DNA from: Euonymus europaeus
Taxonomy: Eukaryota; Streptophyta; Magnoliopsida; Celastrales; Celastraceae
Reading direction: 5' to 3'
Assembly (NCBI GenBank): GCA_963580455.1
Contig: OY756958.1
Coordinates: 8,444,501 to 8,508,500 of the forward strand
DNA: 64,000 nt
This document shows, one piece after another, positions 36,817-50,600 of this stretch. The notes beneath the pieces are model-generated. The model did no database searches. It had not been told where the DNA came from and worked only from the letters and a program-made list of their open reading frames with translations. The first letter of the stretch is position 1, and each line of letters opens with the position of its first letter. The position numbers and the translations under genes were made by a program.

Positions 36817-37981
36817 TGTTAGGTGTTAAAAACACCTAATATTCTGGTGTTAAAAAGTCAGTTTTTGCCCAATATTTTGGTACAGGTTCTACCCTGGGTG
36901 TGTGTTTTATATTTCAGGAATGTTTATTGGAGATTTAATGGAAAGGGAATTAGCTGGGTGAAATCTGCGACCTTGGCGGCTGCAAGACGCGGTTTTATTT
37001 CTTTACGGAATTTGAAGCTGACGTGGCAAGGGCTTATTAGATCTGAGGGTTGGTACTTAAAGAAGAAACCATAGGAATTAAAAATACATACAGCTACCAG
37101 GGAGAGACGGCAGAACAGGAAGAAGGAAGATCAAAGGCAATACGGCGAGAGAAGAATCAAGAGCACACGTTAGAGAATCAATTCTTTTTTCCCTTACTGA
37201 AATTGAACAATGTTGATTTTGATGCTGAATTTTAATATTATTGTTATGCATAGCTAAATTGTTTTCTAGCTAGGTTTGGTAAGTCTTGTACCAAAACCTT
37301 ATTCACAGATTTAATTGACAAACAGACTGGGTTTAATTCTTTGTTCTCTGATTTGATTGTTAATTTCCTATTGTTGTGTATGCCTGATCAACATCATAAT
37401 TTTAGGTATTGTTAGTCAGACATATTCGGCTGACCATGACCCGGTGTTTGACGAAGTAACAAGAGCTTGCATAAGATCCAAGTTTCGGGAATAGTGAACA
37501 TAATCGTTTGGGTGATAATAACCTAGATTGTGCGTTTGTCGATTTCCTAGTGCTCATGCTTGTTTTAGGACGTTCTTAGGAGAGACCAAACCAAGACGCC
37601 TATGATAAGAAAAGATCTTGCAACTGGACCAAAGTCAGGATCGTTGTTTAGGGAAATCTAGTTGACTGTAGCTGGACCAAGGCCTTTTGACTGACAGCGT
37701 TAAATCCTTAAAATTGTGTGCTTGCATATTAATCTGTGTTCATAAGGGGAGGTATTCGACAAGCCAGATCAAAGCTAGATTTAGTTCTCTTGAATTAAAG
37801 TTTGATTTTAATTTCGTAGTTGTTTTTTTTAGTTCACGTGACTTGATAGCTAGTAGTTAATACAGTCCTTGTGATTCGATCCCATTCAATAATTACTGTC
37901 ATCGACACGTACTCTTGCGTTTGGGTAAACCAGTTGGTATTATTAATTGCGAATTTAATTTGTGATTAAAAATAGCGACCA
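36817..37981 (+). repeat. 3' long terminal repeat
   Basis: 1,165 bp, 99.2 percent identical to the 5' LTR by hand count, one T longer in the T run near 37823-37830. It begins with the same terminal inverted repeat (36819-36839) and ends GCGACCA. The G-box equivalent is at 37835-37840. Confidence 0.96.
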
Positions 37982-37986
37982 CTTAT
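37982..37986. other. Target-site duplication, right copy
   Basis: CTTAT directly after the 3' LTR, identical to 27315-27319. The satellite monomer resumes here in the same phase in which it was interrupted (ATAGTCATAAAATTTG follows). Confidence 0.97.
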
Positions 37987-38410
37987 AGTCATAAAATTTG
38001 ACATAGAATAACAATAAAAAGTGTACACCGAGCAATTTTGATAGTCCGAAGTTGCTCAACTCTCTCTATGGAGTAGCTTTAAACGGTTTTGTTTATTTGT
38101 CATAGAAAGTTGTGGTTTTTGAATCGAAATAATCTAGGAAGCTAATACTCGTAAAATTTGACATAGAATAACAATAAAAAGTGTATACCGAGCAACTTTT
38201 ATGGTCCGTAGTTGCTCAACTCTCTCTATGGAGTAGCTTTTAACGGTTTTGTCGATTTGTCATTGATAGTTGGTGTTTTGGCATCGAAATAATCTAGGAA
38301 GCTTATACTCGTAAAATTTGACATAGAAGAACAACAAAAAGTGTACACCGAGCAACTTTGATAGTCCGAAGTTGCTCAACTCACTCTATGGAGGAGCTTT
38401 AAACGGTTTT

Positions 38411-41100
38411 GCTCATTTCTTATTGATAGTTGGGGTTTTGGCATCAAAATAATCCAGCAAGCATATACTCGTAAAATTTGACATAGAAGAACAACAAAAA
38501 GTGTACACCGAGCGACTTTGATAGTCCGAAGTTGCTCAACTCACTCTATGGAGGAACTTTGAACGGTTTTGTCCTTTTGTCATAGAAAGTTGGGTTTTTG
38601 GCATCGAAATAATCTAGGAAGCTTATACTCGTAAAATTTGATATAGAATAACAATAAAAAGTGTACACCGAGCAACTTTTATGTTCTGAAGTTGCTCAAC
38701 TCTCTCTATTGAGTAGCTTTAAAAGTTTTGTTCATTTGTCATAGAAAGTTTGGGTTTTGGCATCGAAATAATCTAGGAAGCTTATACTCATAAAATTTGA
38801 CATAGAATAACAATAAAAAGTGTACACGGAGCAATTTTGATTGTCCGAAGTTGCAAAACTCTCTCTATGGAGGAGCTTTTAATGTTTTTGTCCATTTGTC
38901 ACAGAAATTTTGGGTTTTGGCATCAAAATAATCCACAAAGCAAATACTCGTAAAATTTGACAGAGAAGAACAATAAAAAGTGTACACCGAGTGACTTTGA
39001 TGATTAGAAGTTGCTCAACTCTCTCTATGGAGGAGCTATTACCTTTTTTGTCCATTTGTCTTGTAAAGTTGGTGTTTTCACATCGAAATAATCTAGGAAG
39101 CTTATACTCGTAAAATTTGACATAGAAGAACAATAAAAAGTGTACACCGAGCAACTTTGATAGTCCGAAGTTGCACAACTCTCTCTATGGAGGAGCTTCT
39201 AACGTTTTTGTCCATTTGTCTTGTAAAGTTGTTGTTTTCACATCAAAATAATCTAGGAGGCTTATACTCATAAAATTTGACATAGAAGAACAATAAAAAG
39301 TGTACACCGAGCAACTTTGATATTCCGAAATTGCTCAACTCTCACTATGAAGTAGCTTTTAACGGTTTTGCTCATTTCTTATTGATAGTTGAGGTTTTGG
39401 CATCAAAATAATCCAGCAAGCATATACTCGTAAAATTTGACATAGAATAACAACAAAAAGTGTACATCGAGCAACTTTGATAGTCCGAAGTTGTTCAACT
39501 CACTCTATGAAGGTGCTTTAAACGGTTTTGTCCATTTGTCATAGAAAGTTCGGGTTTTGGCATCGAAATAATCTAGGAAGCTTATACTCGTAAAATTTGA
39601 TATAGAATAAAAATAAAAAGTGTACACCGAGCAACTTTTATGTTCTGAAGTTGCTCAACTCTCTCTATTGAGTAGCTTTAAAAGTTTTGTTCATTTTTCA
39701 TAGAAAGTTTGGGTTTTGGCATCGAAATAATCTAGGAAGCTTATACTCATAAAATTTGACATAGAATAACAATAAAAAGTGTACACGGAGCAATTTTGAT
39801 TGTCCGAAGTTGCAAAACTCTCTCTATGGAGGAGCTTTTAATGTTTTTGTCCATTTGTCACAGAAAGTTTGGGTTTTGGCATCAAAATAATCCACAAAGC
39901 AAATACTCGTAAAATTTGACAGAGAAGAACAATAAAAAGTGTACACCGAGTGACTTTGATGATTAGAAGTTTCTCAACTCTCTCTATGGAGGAGCTATTA
40001 CCTTTTTTGTCCATTTGTCTTGTAAAGTTGGTGTTTTCACATCGAAATAATCTAGGAAGCTTATACTCGTAAAATTTGACATAGAAGAACAATAAAAAGT
40101 GTACACCAAGCAACTTTGATAGTCCGAAGTTGCACAACTCTCTCTATGGAGGAGCATCTAACGTTTTTGTCCATTTGTCTTGTAAAGTTGTTGTTTTCAC
40201 ATCAAAATAATCTAGGAGGCTTATCCTCGTAAAATTTGACATAGAAGAACAATAAAAAGTGTACACCGAGCAACTTTGACAGTCCGAAGTTGCACAACTC
40301 TCTCTATGGAGGAGCTTTTAACGGTTTTGCTCATTTCTTATTGATAGTTGGGGTTTTGGCATCAAAACAATCCAGCAAGCGTATACTCGTAAAATTTGAC
40401 ATAGAAGAACAAAAAAAAGTGTACACCGAGCAACTTTGATATTCCGAAGTTGCTCAACTCACTCTATGGAGGAGCTTTAAACGGTTTTTTCCTTTTGTCA
40501 TAGATAGTTGGGTTTTTGGCATCGAAATAATCTAGGAAGCTTATACTCGTAAAATTTGATATAGAATAACAATAAAAAGTGTACACCGAGCAACTTTTAT
40601 GTTCTGAAGTTGCTCAACTCTCTCTATTGAGTAGCTTTAAAAGTTTTTATCCATTTGTCATAGAAAGTTTGGGTTTTGGCATCGAAATAATCTAGGAAAC
40701 TTATACTCGTAAAATTTGAAATAGAATAACAATAAAAAGTGTACACGGAGCAATTTTGATATTCCGAAGTTGCAAAACTCTCTCTATGGAGGAGCTTTTA
40801 ATGTTTTTGTCCATTTGTCATAGAAAGTTCAGGTTTTGGCATCAAAATAATCCACAAAGCATATACTCGTAAAATTTGGCATAGAAGAACAATAAAAAGT
40901 GTACACCGAGCGACTTTGATGATTAGAAGTTGCTCAACTCTCTCTATGGAGGAGCTTTTACCTTTTTTGTCCATTTGTCATGTAAAGTTGGTGTTTTTAC
41001 ATCGAAATAATCTAGGAAGCTTATACTCGTAAAATTTGACATAGAAGAACAATAAAAAGTGTACACCGAGCAACTTTGATAGTCCGAAGTTGCACAACTC
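38411..41100 (+). repeat. Higher-order repeat of six monomers, three copies
   Basis: The distinctive CTCATTTCTTATTGATAG monomer occurs at about 38411, 39370 and 40330, spacing 959-960 bp. The monomers between follow the same order in each copy (a TTTTATGTTCTGAAG type, a GTACACGGAGCAATTTTG type, a CACAAAGCA type and so on). The third copy stops matching near 41100, where a 143-bp monomer follows. Confidence 0.88.
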
Positions 41101-41940
41101 ACTCTATGGAGGAGCTTTTAACGTTGAAAGTTGGGGTTTTGGAATCGAAATAATCTAGGAAGCTTATACTCGTAAAATTTGACATAGAAGAACAATAAAA
41201 AGTGTACACCGAGCAACTTTGATAGTCCGAAGTTGCACAACTCTCTCTATGGAGGAGCTTTTAACGTTTTTGTCCATTTGTCATAGAAAGTTGGGGTTTT
41301 GGCATCGAAATAATCTAGGATGCTTATAGTCATAAAATTTGACATAGAAGAACAATAAAAAGTAAACACCGAGCAACTTTTATGGTCCAAAGTTGCTCAA
41401 CTCTCTCTATGGAGTAGCTTTAAACGGTTTTGTCCATTTGTCGTAGAAAGTTGGGGTTTTGGAATCGAAATAATATAGGAAGCTTATACTCGTAAAATTT
41501 GACATAGAATAACAATAAAAAGTGTACACCGAGCAACTTTTATGGTCCGAAGTTTTCAACCCTCTCTATGGAGTAGCTTTTAGCGGTTTTGTCGATTTGT
41601 CATTGATAGTTGGTGTTTTGGCATCGAAATAATCAAGGAAGCTTATACTCGTAAAATTTGACATAGAAGAACAACAAAAAGTGTACACCGAGCACATTGA
41701 TAGTCCGAAGTTGCTCAACTCACTCTATGGAGGAGCTTTAAACGGTTTTGTCCTTTTGTCATAGAAAGTTGGGTTTTTGGCATCGAAATAATCTAGGAAG
41801 CTTACACTCGTAAAATTTGACATAGAATAACAATAAAAAGTGTACACCGAGCAACTTTGATTGTCCGATGTAGCACAACTCACTCTATGGAGGAGCTTTA
41901 AACGGTTTTGTCCATTTGTCATAGAAAGTTGGGGTTTTGG

Positions 41941-43858
41941 AATCGAACTAATCTTGGAAACTTATACACGTAAAATTTGACATAGAAGAACAATAAAAAG
42001 TGTACACCGAGCAACTTTGATAGTCCGAAGTTGCACAACTCACTCTATGGAGGAGCTTTTAATGTTTTTGTCCATTTGTCATAGAAAGTTGGGTTTTGGC
42101 TTCGAAATAATCTAGGATGCTTATAGTCGTAAAATTTGACATAGAAGAACAATAAAAAGTGTACACCAAGCAACTTTTATGGTCCGAAGTTGCTCAACTC
42201 TCTCTATGGAGGAGCTTTTAACGTTTTTGTCCATTTGTCTTGTAAAGTTGGTGTTTTCACATCGAAATAATCTAGGAAGCTTATACTCGTAAAATTTAAC
42301 ATAGAAGAACAAAAAAAAGTGTAAACCGAGCAACTTTGATAGTCCGAAGTTGATCAACTCACTCTATGGAGGAGCTTTAAACGGTTTTGTCCTTTTGTCA
42401 TAGAAAGTTGGGTTTTTGGCGTCGAAATAATCTAGGAAGCTTATACTCGTAAAATTTGAGATAGAAGAACAATAAAAAGTGTACACCGAGCAACTTTGAT
42501 AGTCTGAAGTTTCACAACTCTCTCTATGGAGGAGCTTTTAACGTTTTTTTCCATTTGTCATAGAAAGTTGGGGTTTTGGCATCGAAATAATCTAGGATGC
42601 TTATAGTCATAAAATTTGACATAGAAGAACAATAAAAATTGTACACAGACCAACTTTGATAGTCCGAAGTTGCACAACTCTCTTTATGGAGGAGCTTTTA
42701 ATGTTTTTGTCCATTTGTCATAGAAAGTTCGGGTTTTGGCGTCAAAATAATCCACAAAGCATATACTCGTAAAATTTGACATAGAAGAACAATAAAAAGT
42801 GTACACCGAGCGACTTTGTTGATTAGAAGTTGCTCAACTCTCTCTATGGAGGAGCTTTTAACGTTTTTGTCCATTTGTCTTGTAAATTTGGTGTTTTCAA
42901 ATCGAAATAATCTAGGAAGCCTATACTCGTAAAATTTGACATAGAAGAACAACAAAAAGTGTACACCGAGCATCTTTGATAGTCCGAATTTGCTCAACTC
43001 ACTCTATGGAGGTGCTTTAAACGGTTTTGTCCATTTGTCATAGAAAGTTGGGGCTTTGGCATCGAAATAATCTAGGAAGCTTATACTCCTAAAATTTGAC
43101 GTAGAAGAACAATAAAAAGTGTTCAACGAGCAACTTCGATAGTCCGAAGTTGCACAACTCTCTCTATGAAGGAGCTTTAAACGGTTTCGTCCATTTGTCC
43201 GACAAAGTTGCGGTTTTGGCATCGAAATAATCTAGGATGCTTATACTCCTAAAATTTGACGTAGAAGAACAATAAAAAGTGTTCAACGAGCAACTTCGAT
43301 AGTCCGAAGTTGCACAACTCTCTCTATGAAGGAGCTTTAAACGGTTTCGTCCATTTGTCCTACAAAGTTGGGGTTTTCGCATCGAAATAATCTAGGATGC
43401 TTATAGTCATAAAATTTGACATAGAAGAACAATAAAAAGTGTACACCGAGCAACTTTGATAGTCCGAAGTTGCTCAACTCACTCTATGGAGGAGCTTTTA
43501 ATGTTTTTGTCCATTTGTCATAGAAAGTTGGGTTTTGGCTTCGAAATAATCTAGGATGCTTATAGTCGTAAAATTTGACATAGAAGAACAATAAAAAGTG
43601 TACACCAAGCAACTTTTATGGTCCGAAGTTGCTCAACTCTCTCTATGGAGGAGCTTTTAACGTTTTTGTCCATTTGTCTTGTAAAGTTGGTGTTTTCACA
43701 TCGAAATAATCTAGGAAGCTTATACTCGTAAAATTTAACATAGAAGAACAAAAAAAAGTGTACACCGAGCAACTTTGATAGTCCGAAGTTGATCAACTCA
43801 CTCTATGGAGGAGCTTTAAACGGTTTTGTCCATTTGTCATAGAAAGTTGGGGTTTTGG
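41941..43858 (+). repeat. Higher-order repeat of twelve monomers (1,918 bp), copy 1
   Basis: Starts at AATCGAACTAATCTTGG, a rare variant of the usual ATCGAAATAATCTAGG. The same variant recurs exactly 1,918 bp later at 43859 and again at 45777. Twelve monomers minus 2 bp. Marker monomers (ACATAGAAGAACAAAAAAAAG, the TCCTAAAATTTGACGTAG pair) occur at the same offsets in each copy. Confidence 0.9.
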
Positions 43859-45776
43859 AATCGAACTAATCTCGGAAGCTTATACACGTAAAATTTGACA
43901 TAGAAGAACAATAAAAAGTGTACACCGAGCAACTTTGATAGTCCGAAGTTGCACAACTCACTCTATGGAGGAGCTTTTAATGTTTTTGTCCATTTGTCAT
44001 AGAAAGTTGAGTTTTGGCTTCGAAATAATCTAGGATGCTTATAGTCGTAAAATTTGACATAGAAGAACAATAAAAAGTGTACACCAAGCAACTTTTATGG
44101 TCCGAAGTTGCTCAACTCTCTCTATGGAGGAGCTTTTAACGTTTTTGTGCATTTGTCTTGTAAAGTTGGTGTTTTCACATCGAACTAATCTAGGAAGCTT
44201 ATACTCGTAAAATTTAACATAGAAGAACAAAAAAAAGTGTAAACCGAGCAACTTTGATAGTCCGAAGTTGATCAACTCACTCTATGGAGGAGCTTTAAAC
44301 GGTTTTGTCCTTTTGTCATAGAAAGTTGGGTTTTTGGCGTCGAAATAATCTAGGAAGCTTATACTCGTAAAATTTGAGATAGAAGAACAATAAAAAGTGT
44401 ACACCGAGCAACTTTGATAGTCTGAAGTTTCACAACTCTCTCTATGGAGGAGCTTTTAACGTTTTTTTCCATTTGTCATAGAAAGTTGGGGTTTTGGCAT
44501 CGAAATAATCTTGGATGCTTATAGTCATAAAATTTGACATAGAAGAACAATAAAAAGTGTACACAGACCAACTTTGATAGTCCGAAGTTGCACAACTCTC
44601 TCTATGGAGGAGCTTTTAATGTTTTTGTCCATTTGTCATAGAAAGTTCGGGTTTTGGCGTCAAAATAATCCACAAAGCATATACTCGTAAAATTTGACAT
44701 AGAAGAACAATAAAAAGTGTACACCGAGCGAATTTGTTGATTAGAAGTTGCTCAACTCTCTCTATGGAGGAGCTTTTAACGTTTTTGTCCATTTGTCTTG
44801 TAAATTTGGTGTTTTCAAATCGAAATAATCTAGGAAGCCTATACTCGTAAAATTTGACATAGAAGAACAACAAAAAGTGTACACCGAGCATCTTTGATAG
44901 TCCGAATTTGCTCAACTCACTCTATGGAGGTGCTTTAAACGGTTTTGTCCATTTGTCATAGAAAGTTGGGGCTTTGGCATCGAAATAATCTAGGAAGCTT
45001 ATACTCCTAAAATTTGACGTAGAAGAACAATAAAAAGTGTTCAACGAGCAACTTCGATAGTCCGAAGTTGCACAACTCTCTCTATGAAGGAGCTTTAAAC
45101 GGTTTCGTCCTTTTGTCCGACAAAGTTGCGGTTTTGGCATCGAAATAATCTAGGATGCTTATACTCCTAAAATTTGACGTAGAAGAACAATAAAAAGTGT
45201 TCAACGAGCAACTTCGATAGTCCGAAGTTGCACAACTCTCTCTATGAAGGAGCTTTAAACGGTTTCGTCCATTTGTCCTACAAAGTTGGGGTTTTGGCAT
45301 CGAAATAATCTAGGATGCTTATAGTCATAAAATTTGACATAGAAGAACAATAAAAAGTGTACACCGAGCAACTTTGATAGTCCGAAGTTGCTCAACTCAC
45401 TCTATGGAGGAGCTTTTAATGTTTTTGTCCATTTGTCATAGAAAGTTGGGTTTTGGCTTCGAAATAATCTAGGATGCTTATAGTCGTAAAATTTGACATA
45501 GAAGAACAATAAAAAGTGTACACCAAGCAACTTTTATGGTCCGAAGTTGCTCAACTCTCTCTATGGAGGAGCTTTTAACGTTTTTGTCCATTTGTCTTGT
45601 AAAGTTGGTGTTTTCACATCGAAATAATCTAGGAAGCTTATACTCGTAAAATTTAACATAGAAGAACAAAAAAAAGTGTACACCGAGCAACTTTGATAGT
45701 CCGAAGTTGATCAACTCACTCTATGGAGGAGCTTTAAACGGTTTTGTCCATTTGTCATAGAAAGTTGGGGTTTTGG
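43859..45776 (+). repeat. Higher-order repeat of twelve monomers (1,918 bp), copy 2
   Basis: Same length and monomer order as 41941-43858, with scattered single-base differences (for example GAACTAATCTCGG at its start). Confidence 0.9.
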
Positions 45777-47640
45777 AATCGAACTAATCTTGGAAGCTTA
45801 TACACGTAAAATTTGACATAGAAGAACAATAAAAAGTGTACACCGAGCAACTTTGATAGTCCGAAGTTGCACAACTCACTCTATGGAGGAGCTTTTAATG
45901 TTTTTGTCCATTTGTCATAGAAAGTTGAGTTTTGGCTTCGAAATAATCTAGGATGCTTATAGTCGTAAAATTTGACATAGAAGAACAATAAAAAGTGTAC
46001 ACCAAGCAACTTTTATGGTCCGAAGTTGCTCAACTCTCTCTATGGAGGAGCTTTTAACGTTTTTGTGCATTTGTCTTGTAAAGTTGGTGTTTTCACATCG
46101 AAATAATCTAGGAAGCTTATACTCGTAAAATTTAACATAGAAGAACAAAAAAAAGTGTACACCGAGAACTTTGATAGTCCGAAGTTGATCAACTCACTCT
46201 ATGGAGGAGCTTTAAACGGTTTTGTCCTTTTGTCATAGAAAGTTGGGTTTTTGGCGTCGAAATAATCTAGGAAGCTTATACTCGTAAAATTTGAGATAGA
46301 AGAACAATAAAAAGTGTACACCGAGCAACTTTGATAGTCCGAAGTTTCACAACTCTCTCTATGGAGGAGCTTTTAACATTTTTTTCCATTTGTCATAGAA
46401 AGTTGGGGTTTTGGCATCGAAATAATCTAGGATGCTTATAGTCATAAAATTTGACATAGAAGAACAATAAAAAGTGTACACGGAGCAACTTTGATAGTCC
46501 GAAGTTGCACAACTCTCTCTATGGAGGAGCTTTTAATGTTTTTGTCCATTTGTCATAGAAAGTTCGAGTTTTGGCGTCAAAATAATCCACAAAGCATATA
46601 CTCGTAAAATTTGACATAGAAGAACAATAAAAAGTGTACACCGAGCGACTTTGTTGATTAGAAATTGCTCAACTCTCTCTATGGAGGAGCTTTTAACGTT
46701 TTTGTCCATTTGTCTTGTAAATTTGGTGTTTTCAAATCGAAATAATCTAGGAAGCCTATACTCGTAAAATTTGACATAGAAGAACAACAAAAAGTGTACA
46801 CCGAGCATCTTTGATAGTCCGAATTTGCTCAACTCACTCTATGGAGGAGCTTTAAACGGTTTTGTCCATTTGTCCTAGAAAGTTGGGGCTTTGGCATCGA
46901 AATAATCTAGGAAGCTTATACTCCTAAAATTTGACGTAGAAGAACAATAAAAAGTGTTCAACGAGCAACTTCGATAGTCCGAAGTTGCACAACTCTCTCT
47001 ATGAAGGAGCTTTAAACAGTTTCGTCCATTTGTCCGACAAAGTTGCGGTTTTGGCATCGAAATAATCTAGGATGCTTATACTCCTAAAATTTGACGTAGA
47101 AGAACAATAAAAAGTGTTCAACGAGCAACTTCGAAAGTCCGAAGTTGCACAACTCTCTCTATGAAGGAGCTTTAAACGGTTTCGTCCATTTGTCCTACAA
47201 AGTTGGGGTTTTGGCATCGAAATAATCTAGGATGCTTATAGTCATAAAATTTGACATAGAAGAACAATAAAAAGTGTACACCGAGCAACTTTGATAGTCC
47301 GAAGTTGCACAACTCACTCTATGGAGGAGCTTTTAATGTTTTTGTCCATTTGTCATAGAAAGTTGGGTTTTGGCTTCGAAATAATCTAGGATGCTTATAG
47401 TCGTAAAATTTGACATAGAAGAACAATAAAAAGTGTACACCAAGCAACTTTTATGGTCCGAAGTTGCTCAACTCTCTCTATGGAGGAGCTTTTAACGTTT
47501 TTGTCCATTTGTCTTGTAAAGTTGGTGTTTTCACATCGAAATAATCTAGGAAGCTTATACTCGTAAAATTTAACATAGAAGAACAAAAAAAAGTGTACAC
47601 CGAGCAATTTTGATAGTCCGAAGTTGATCAACTCACTCTA
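45777..47640 (+). repeat. Higher-order repeat of twelve monomers, copy 3 with altered end
   Basis: Third copy. It has the 1-bp-shorter offset (1,917) from about 46533 on. Near 47637 it joins to the monomer type that follows 42361/44281/46200, not to a new GAACTAATC start, so the following copy begins after an offset of 1,439 bp (nine monomers). This is an out-of-register exchange junction. Confidence 0.85.
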
Positions 47641-50600
47641 TGGAGGAACTTTAAACGGTTTTGTCCTTTTGTCACAGAAAGTTGGGTTTTTGACATCGAA
47701 ATAATCTAGGAAGCTTATACTCGTAAAATTTGAGATAGAAGAACAATAAAAAGTGTACACCGAGCAACTTTGATAGTCCGAAGTTTCACAACTCTCTCTA
47801 TGGAGGAGCTTTTAACGTTTTTTTCCATTTGTCATAGAAAGTTGGGGTTTTGGCATCGAAATAATCTAGGATGCTTATAGTCATAAAATTTGACATAGAA
47901 GAACAATAAAAAGTGTACACAGAGCAACTTTGATAGTCCGAAGTTGCACAACTCTCTCTATGGAGGAGCTTTTAATGTTTTTGTCCATTTGTCATAGAAA
48001 GTTCGGGTTTTGGCGTCAAAATAATCCACAAAGCATATACTCGTAAAATTTGACATAGAAGAACAATAAAAAGTGTACACCGAGCGACTTTGTTGATTAG
48101 AAGTTGCTCAACTCTCTCTATGGAGGAGCTTTTAACGTTTTTGTCCATTTGTCTTGTAAATTTGGTGTTTTCAAATCGAAATAATCTAGGAAGCCTATAC
48201 TCGTAAAATTTGACATAGAAGAACAACAAAAAGTGTACACCGAGCATCTTTGATAGTCCGAATTTGCTCAACTCACTCTATGGAGGAGCTTTAAACGGTT
48301 TTGTCCATTTGTCCTAGAAAGTTGGGGCTTTGGCATCGAAATAATCTAGGAAGCTTATACTCCTAAAATTTGACGTAGAAGAACAATAAAAAGTGTTCAA
48401 CGAGCAACTTCGATAGTCCGAAGTTGCACAACTCTCTCTATGAAGGAGCTTTTAACGGTTTCGTCCATTTGTCCGACAAAGTTGCGGTTTTGGCATCGAA
48501 ATAATCTAGGATGCTTATACTCCTAAAATTTGACGTAGAAGAACAATAAAAAGTGTTCAACGATCAACTTCGATAGTCCGAAGTTGCAGAACTCTCTCTA
48601 TGAAGGAGCTTTAAACGGTTTCGTCCATTTGTCCTACAAAGTTGGGATTTTGGCATCGAAATAATCTAGGATGCCTATAGTCATAAAATTTGACATAGAA
48701 GAACAATAAAAAGTGTACAACGAGCAACTTTGATAGTCTGAAGTTGCACAACTCTCTCTATGGAGGAGCTTTAAACGGTTTCGTCCATTTGTCCTACAAA
48801 GTTGGGGTTTTGGCATCGAAATAATCTAGGATGCCTATAGTCATAAAATTTGACATAGAAGAACAATAAAAAGTGTCACAGAGCAACTTTGATAGTCCGA
48901 AGTTGCACAACTCTCTCTATGGAGGAGCTTTTAATGTTTTTGTCCATTTGTCATAGAAAGTTCGGGTTTTGGCGTCAAAATAATCCACAAAGCATATACT
49001 CGTAAAATTTGACATAGAAGAACAATAAAAAGTGTACACCGAGCGACTTTGTTGATTAGAAGTTGCTCAACTCTCTCTATGGAGGAGCTTTTAACGTTTT
49101 TGTCCATTTGTCTTGTAAATTTGGTGTTTTCAAATCGAAATAATCTAGGAAGCCTATACTCGTAAAATTTGACATAGAAGAACAACAAAAAGTGTACACC
49201 GAGCATCTTTGATAGTCCGAATTTGCTCAACTCACTCTATGGAGGAGCTTTAAACGGTTTTGTCCATTTATCCTAGAAAGTTGGGGCTTTGGCATCGAAA
49301 TAATCTAGGAAGCTTATACTCCTAAAATTTGACGTAGAAGAACAATAAAAAGTGTTCAACGAGCAACTTCGATAGTCCGAAGTTGCACAACTCTCTCTAT
49401 GAAGGAGCTTTAAACGGTTTCGTCCATTTGTCCGACAAAGTTGCGGTTTTGGCATCGAAATAATCTAGGATGCTTATACTCCTAAAATTTGACGTAGAAG
49501 AACAATAAAAAGTGTTCAACGATCAACTTAGATAGTCCGAACTTGCACAACTCTCTCTATGAAGGAGCTTTAAACGGTTTCGTCCATTTGTCCTACAAAG
49601 TTGGGGTTTTGGCATCGAAATAATCTAGGATGCCTATAGTCATAAAATTTGACATAGAAGAACAATAAAAAGTGTACAACGAGCAACTTTGATAGTCTGA
49701 AGTTGCACAAATCTCTCTATGGAGGAGCTTTAAACGGTTTCGTCCATTTGTCCTACAAAGTTGGGGTTTTGGCATCGAAATAATCTAGGATGCATATAGT
49801 CATAAAATTTGACATAGAAGAACAATAAAAAGTGTACAACGAGCAACTTTGATAGTCTGAAGTTGCACAACTCTTTCTATGGAAGAGCTTTAAACGGTTA
49901 CGTCCATTTGTCATACAAAGTTGGGGTTTTGGCATCGAAATAATCTAGGATGCTTATAGTCATAAAATTTGACATAGAAGAACGATAAAAATTGTACACC
50001 GAGCAACTTTGATAGTCCGAAGTTGCACAACTCACTCTATGGAGGAGCTTTAAAGGTTTTGTCCATTTGTCCTAGAAAGTTGGGGCTTTGGCATCGAAAT
50101 AATCTAGGAAGCTTATACTCCTAAAATTTGACGTAGAAGAACAATAAAAAGTGTACACCGAGCAACTTTGATAGTCCGAATTTGCTCAACTCACTCTATG
50201 GAGGAGTTTTAAACGGTTTTGTCCATTTGCCCTAGAAAGTTGGGGCTTTGGCATCGAAATAATCTATGAAGCTTATACTCCTAAAATTTGACGTAGAAGA
50301 ACAATAAAAAGTGTTCAACGAGCAACTTCGATAGTCCGAAGTTGCACAACTCTCTCTATGAAGGAGCTTTAAACGGTTTCGTCCATTTGTCTTACAAAGT
50401 TGGGGTTTCGGCATCGAAATAATCTAGGATGCTTATAGTCATAAAATTTGACATAGAAGAACAATAAAAAGTGTACAACGAGCAACTTTGATAGTCTGAA
50501 GTTGCACAACTCTCTCTATGGAGGGGCTTTAAACGGTTACGTCCATTTGTCATACAAAGTTGGGGTTTTGGCATCGAAATAATCTAGGAAGCTTATACTC
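47641..50600 (+). repeat. Partial HOR copies with 959-bp sub-repeat
   Basis: 47641 to about 48800 is a partial further copy of the 1,918-bp unit. The stretch from about 47875 recurs at about 48834 (offset 959). From 48634 on, many monomers carry TGTACAACGAGCAACTTTG with GTCTGAAG, a local subfamily that has spread in short order. Confidence 0.8.

Larger units (their letters stand above)
27320..37981 (+). mobile_element. Athila-lineage Ty3/gypsy LTR retrotransposon
   Basis: Complete element of 10,662 bp with two near-identical LTRs starting TG and ending CA, a tRNA-Asp primer binding site, gag, pol, an extra ORF and a polypurine tract, bounded by a 5-bp target-site duplication. Integrase follows RNase H, which is Ty3/gypsy order. 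There is no chromodomain after integrase. The RT has the inserted stretch with ELIPTR before [11 protein letters not shown] and an FMDD box, which I recognise from Athila relatives. gag has three in-frame stops; pol and the extra ORF are open. LTR divergence (9 substitutions in 1,164 sites) implies a recent insertion. Athila elements are known to insert in centromeric satellites, for example in Arabidopsis. Confidence 0.95.
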
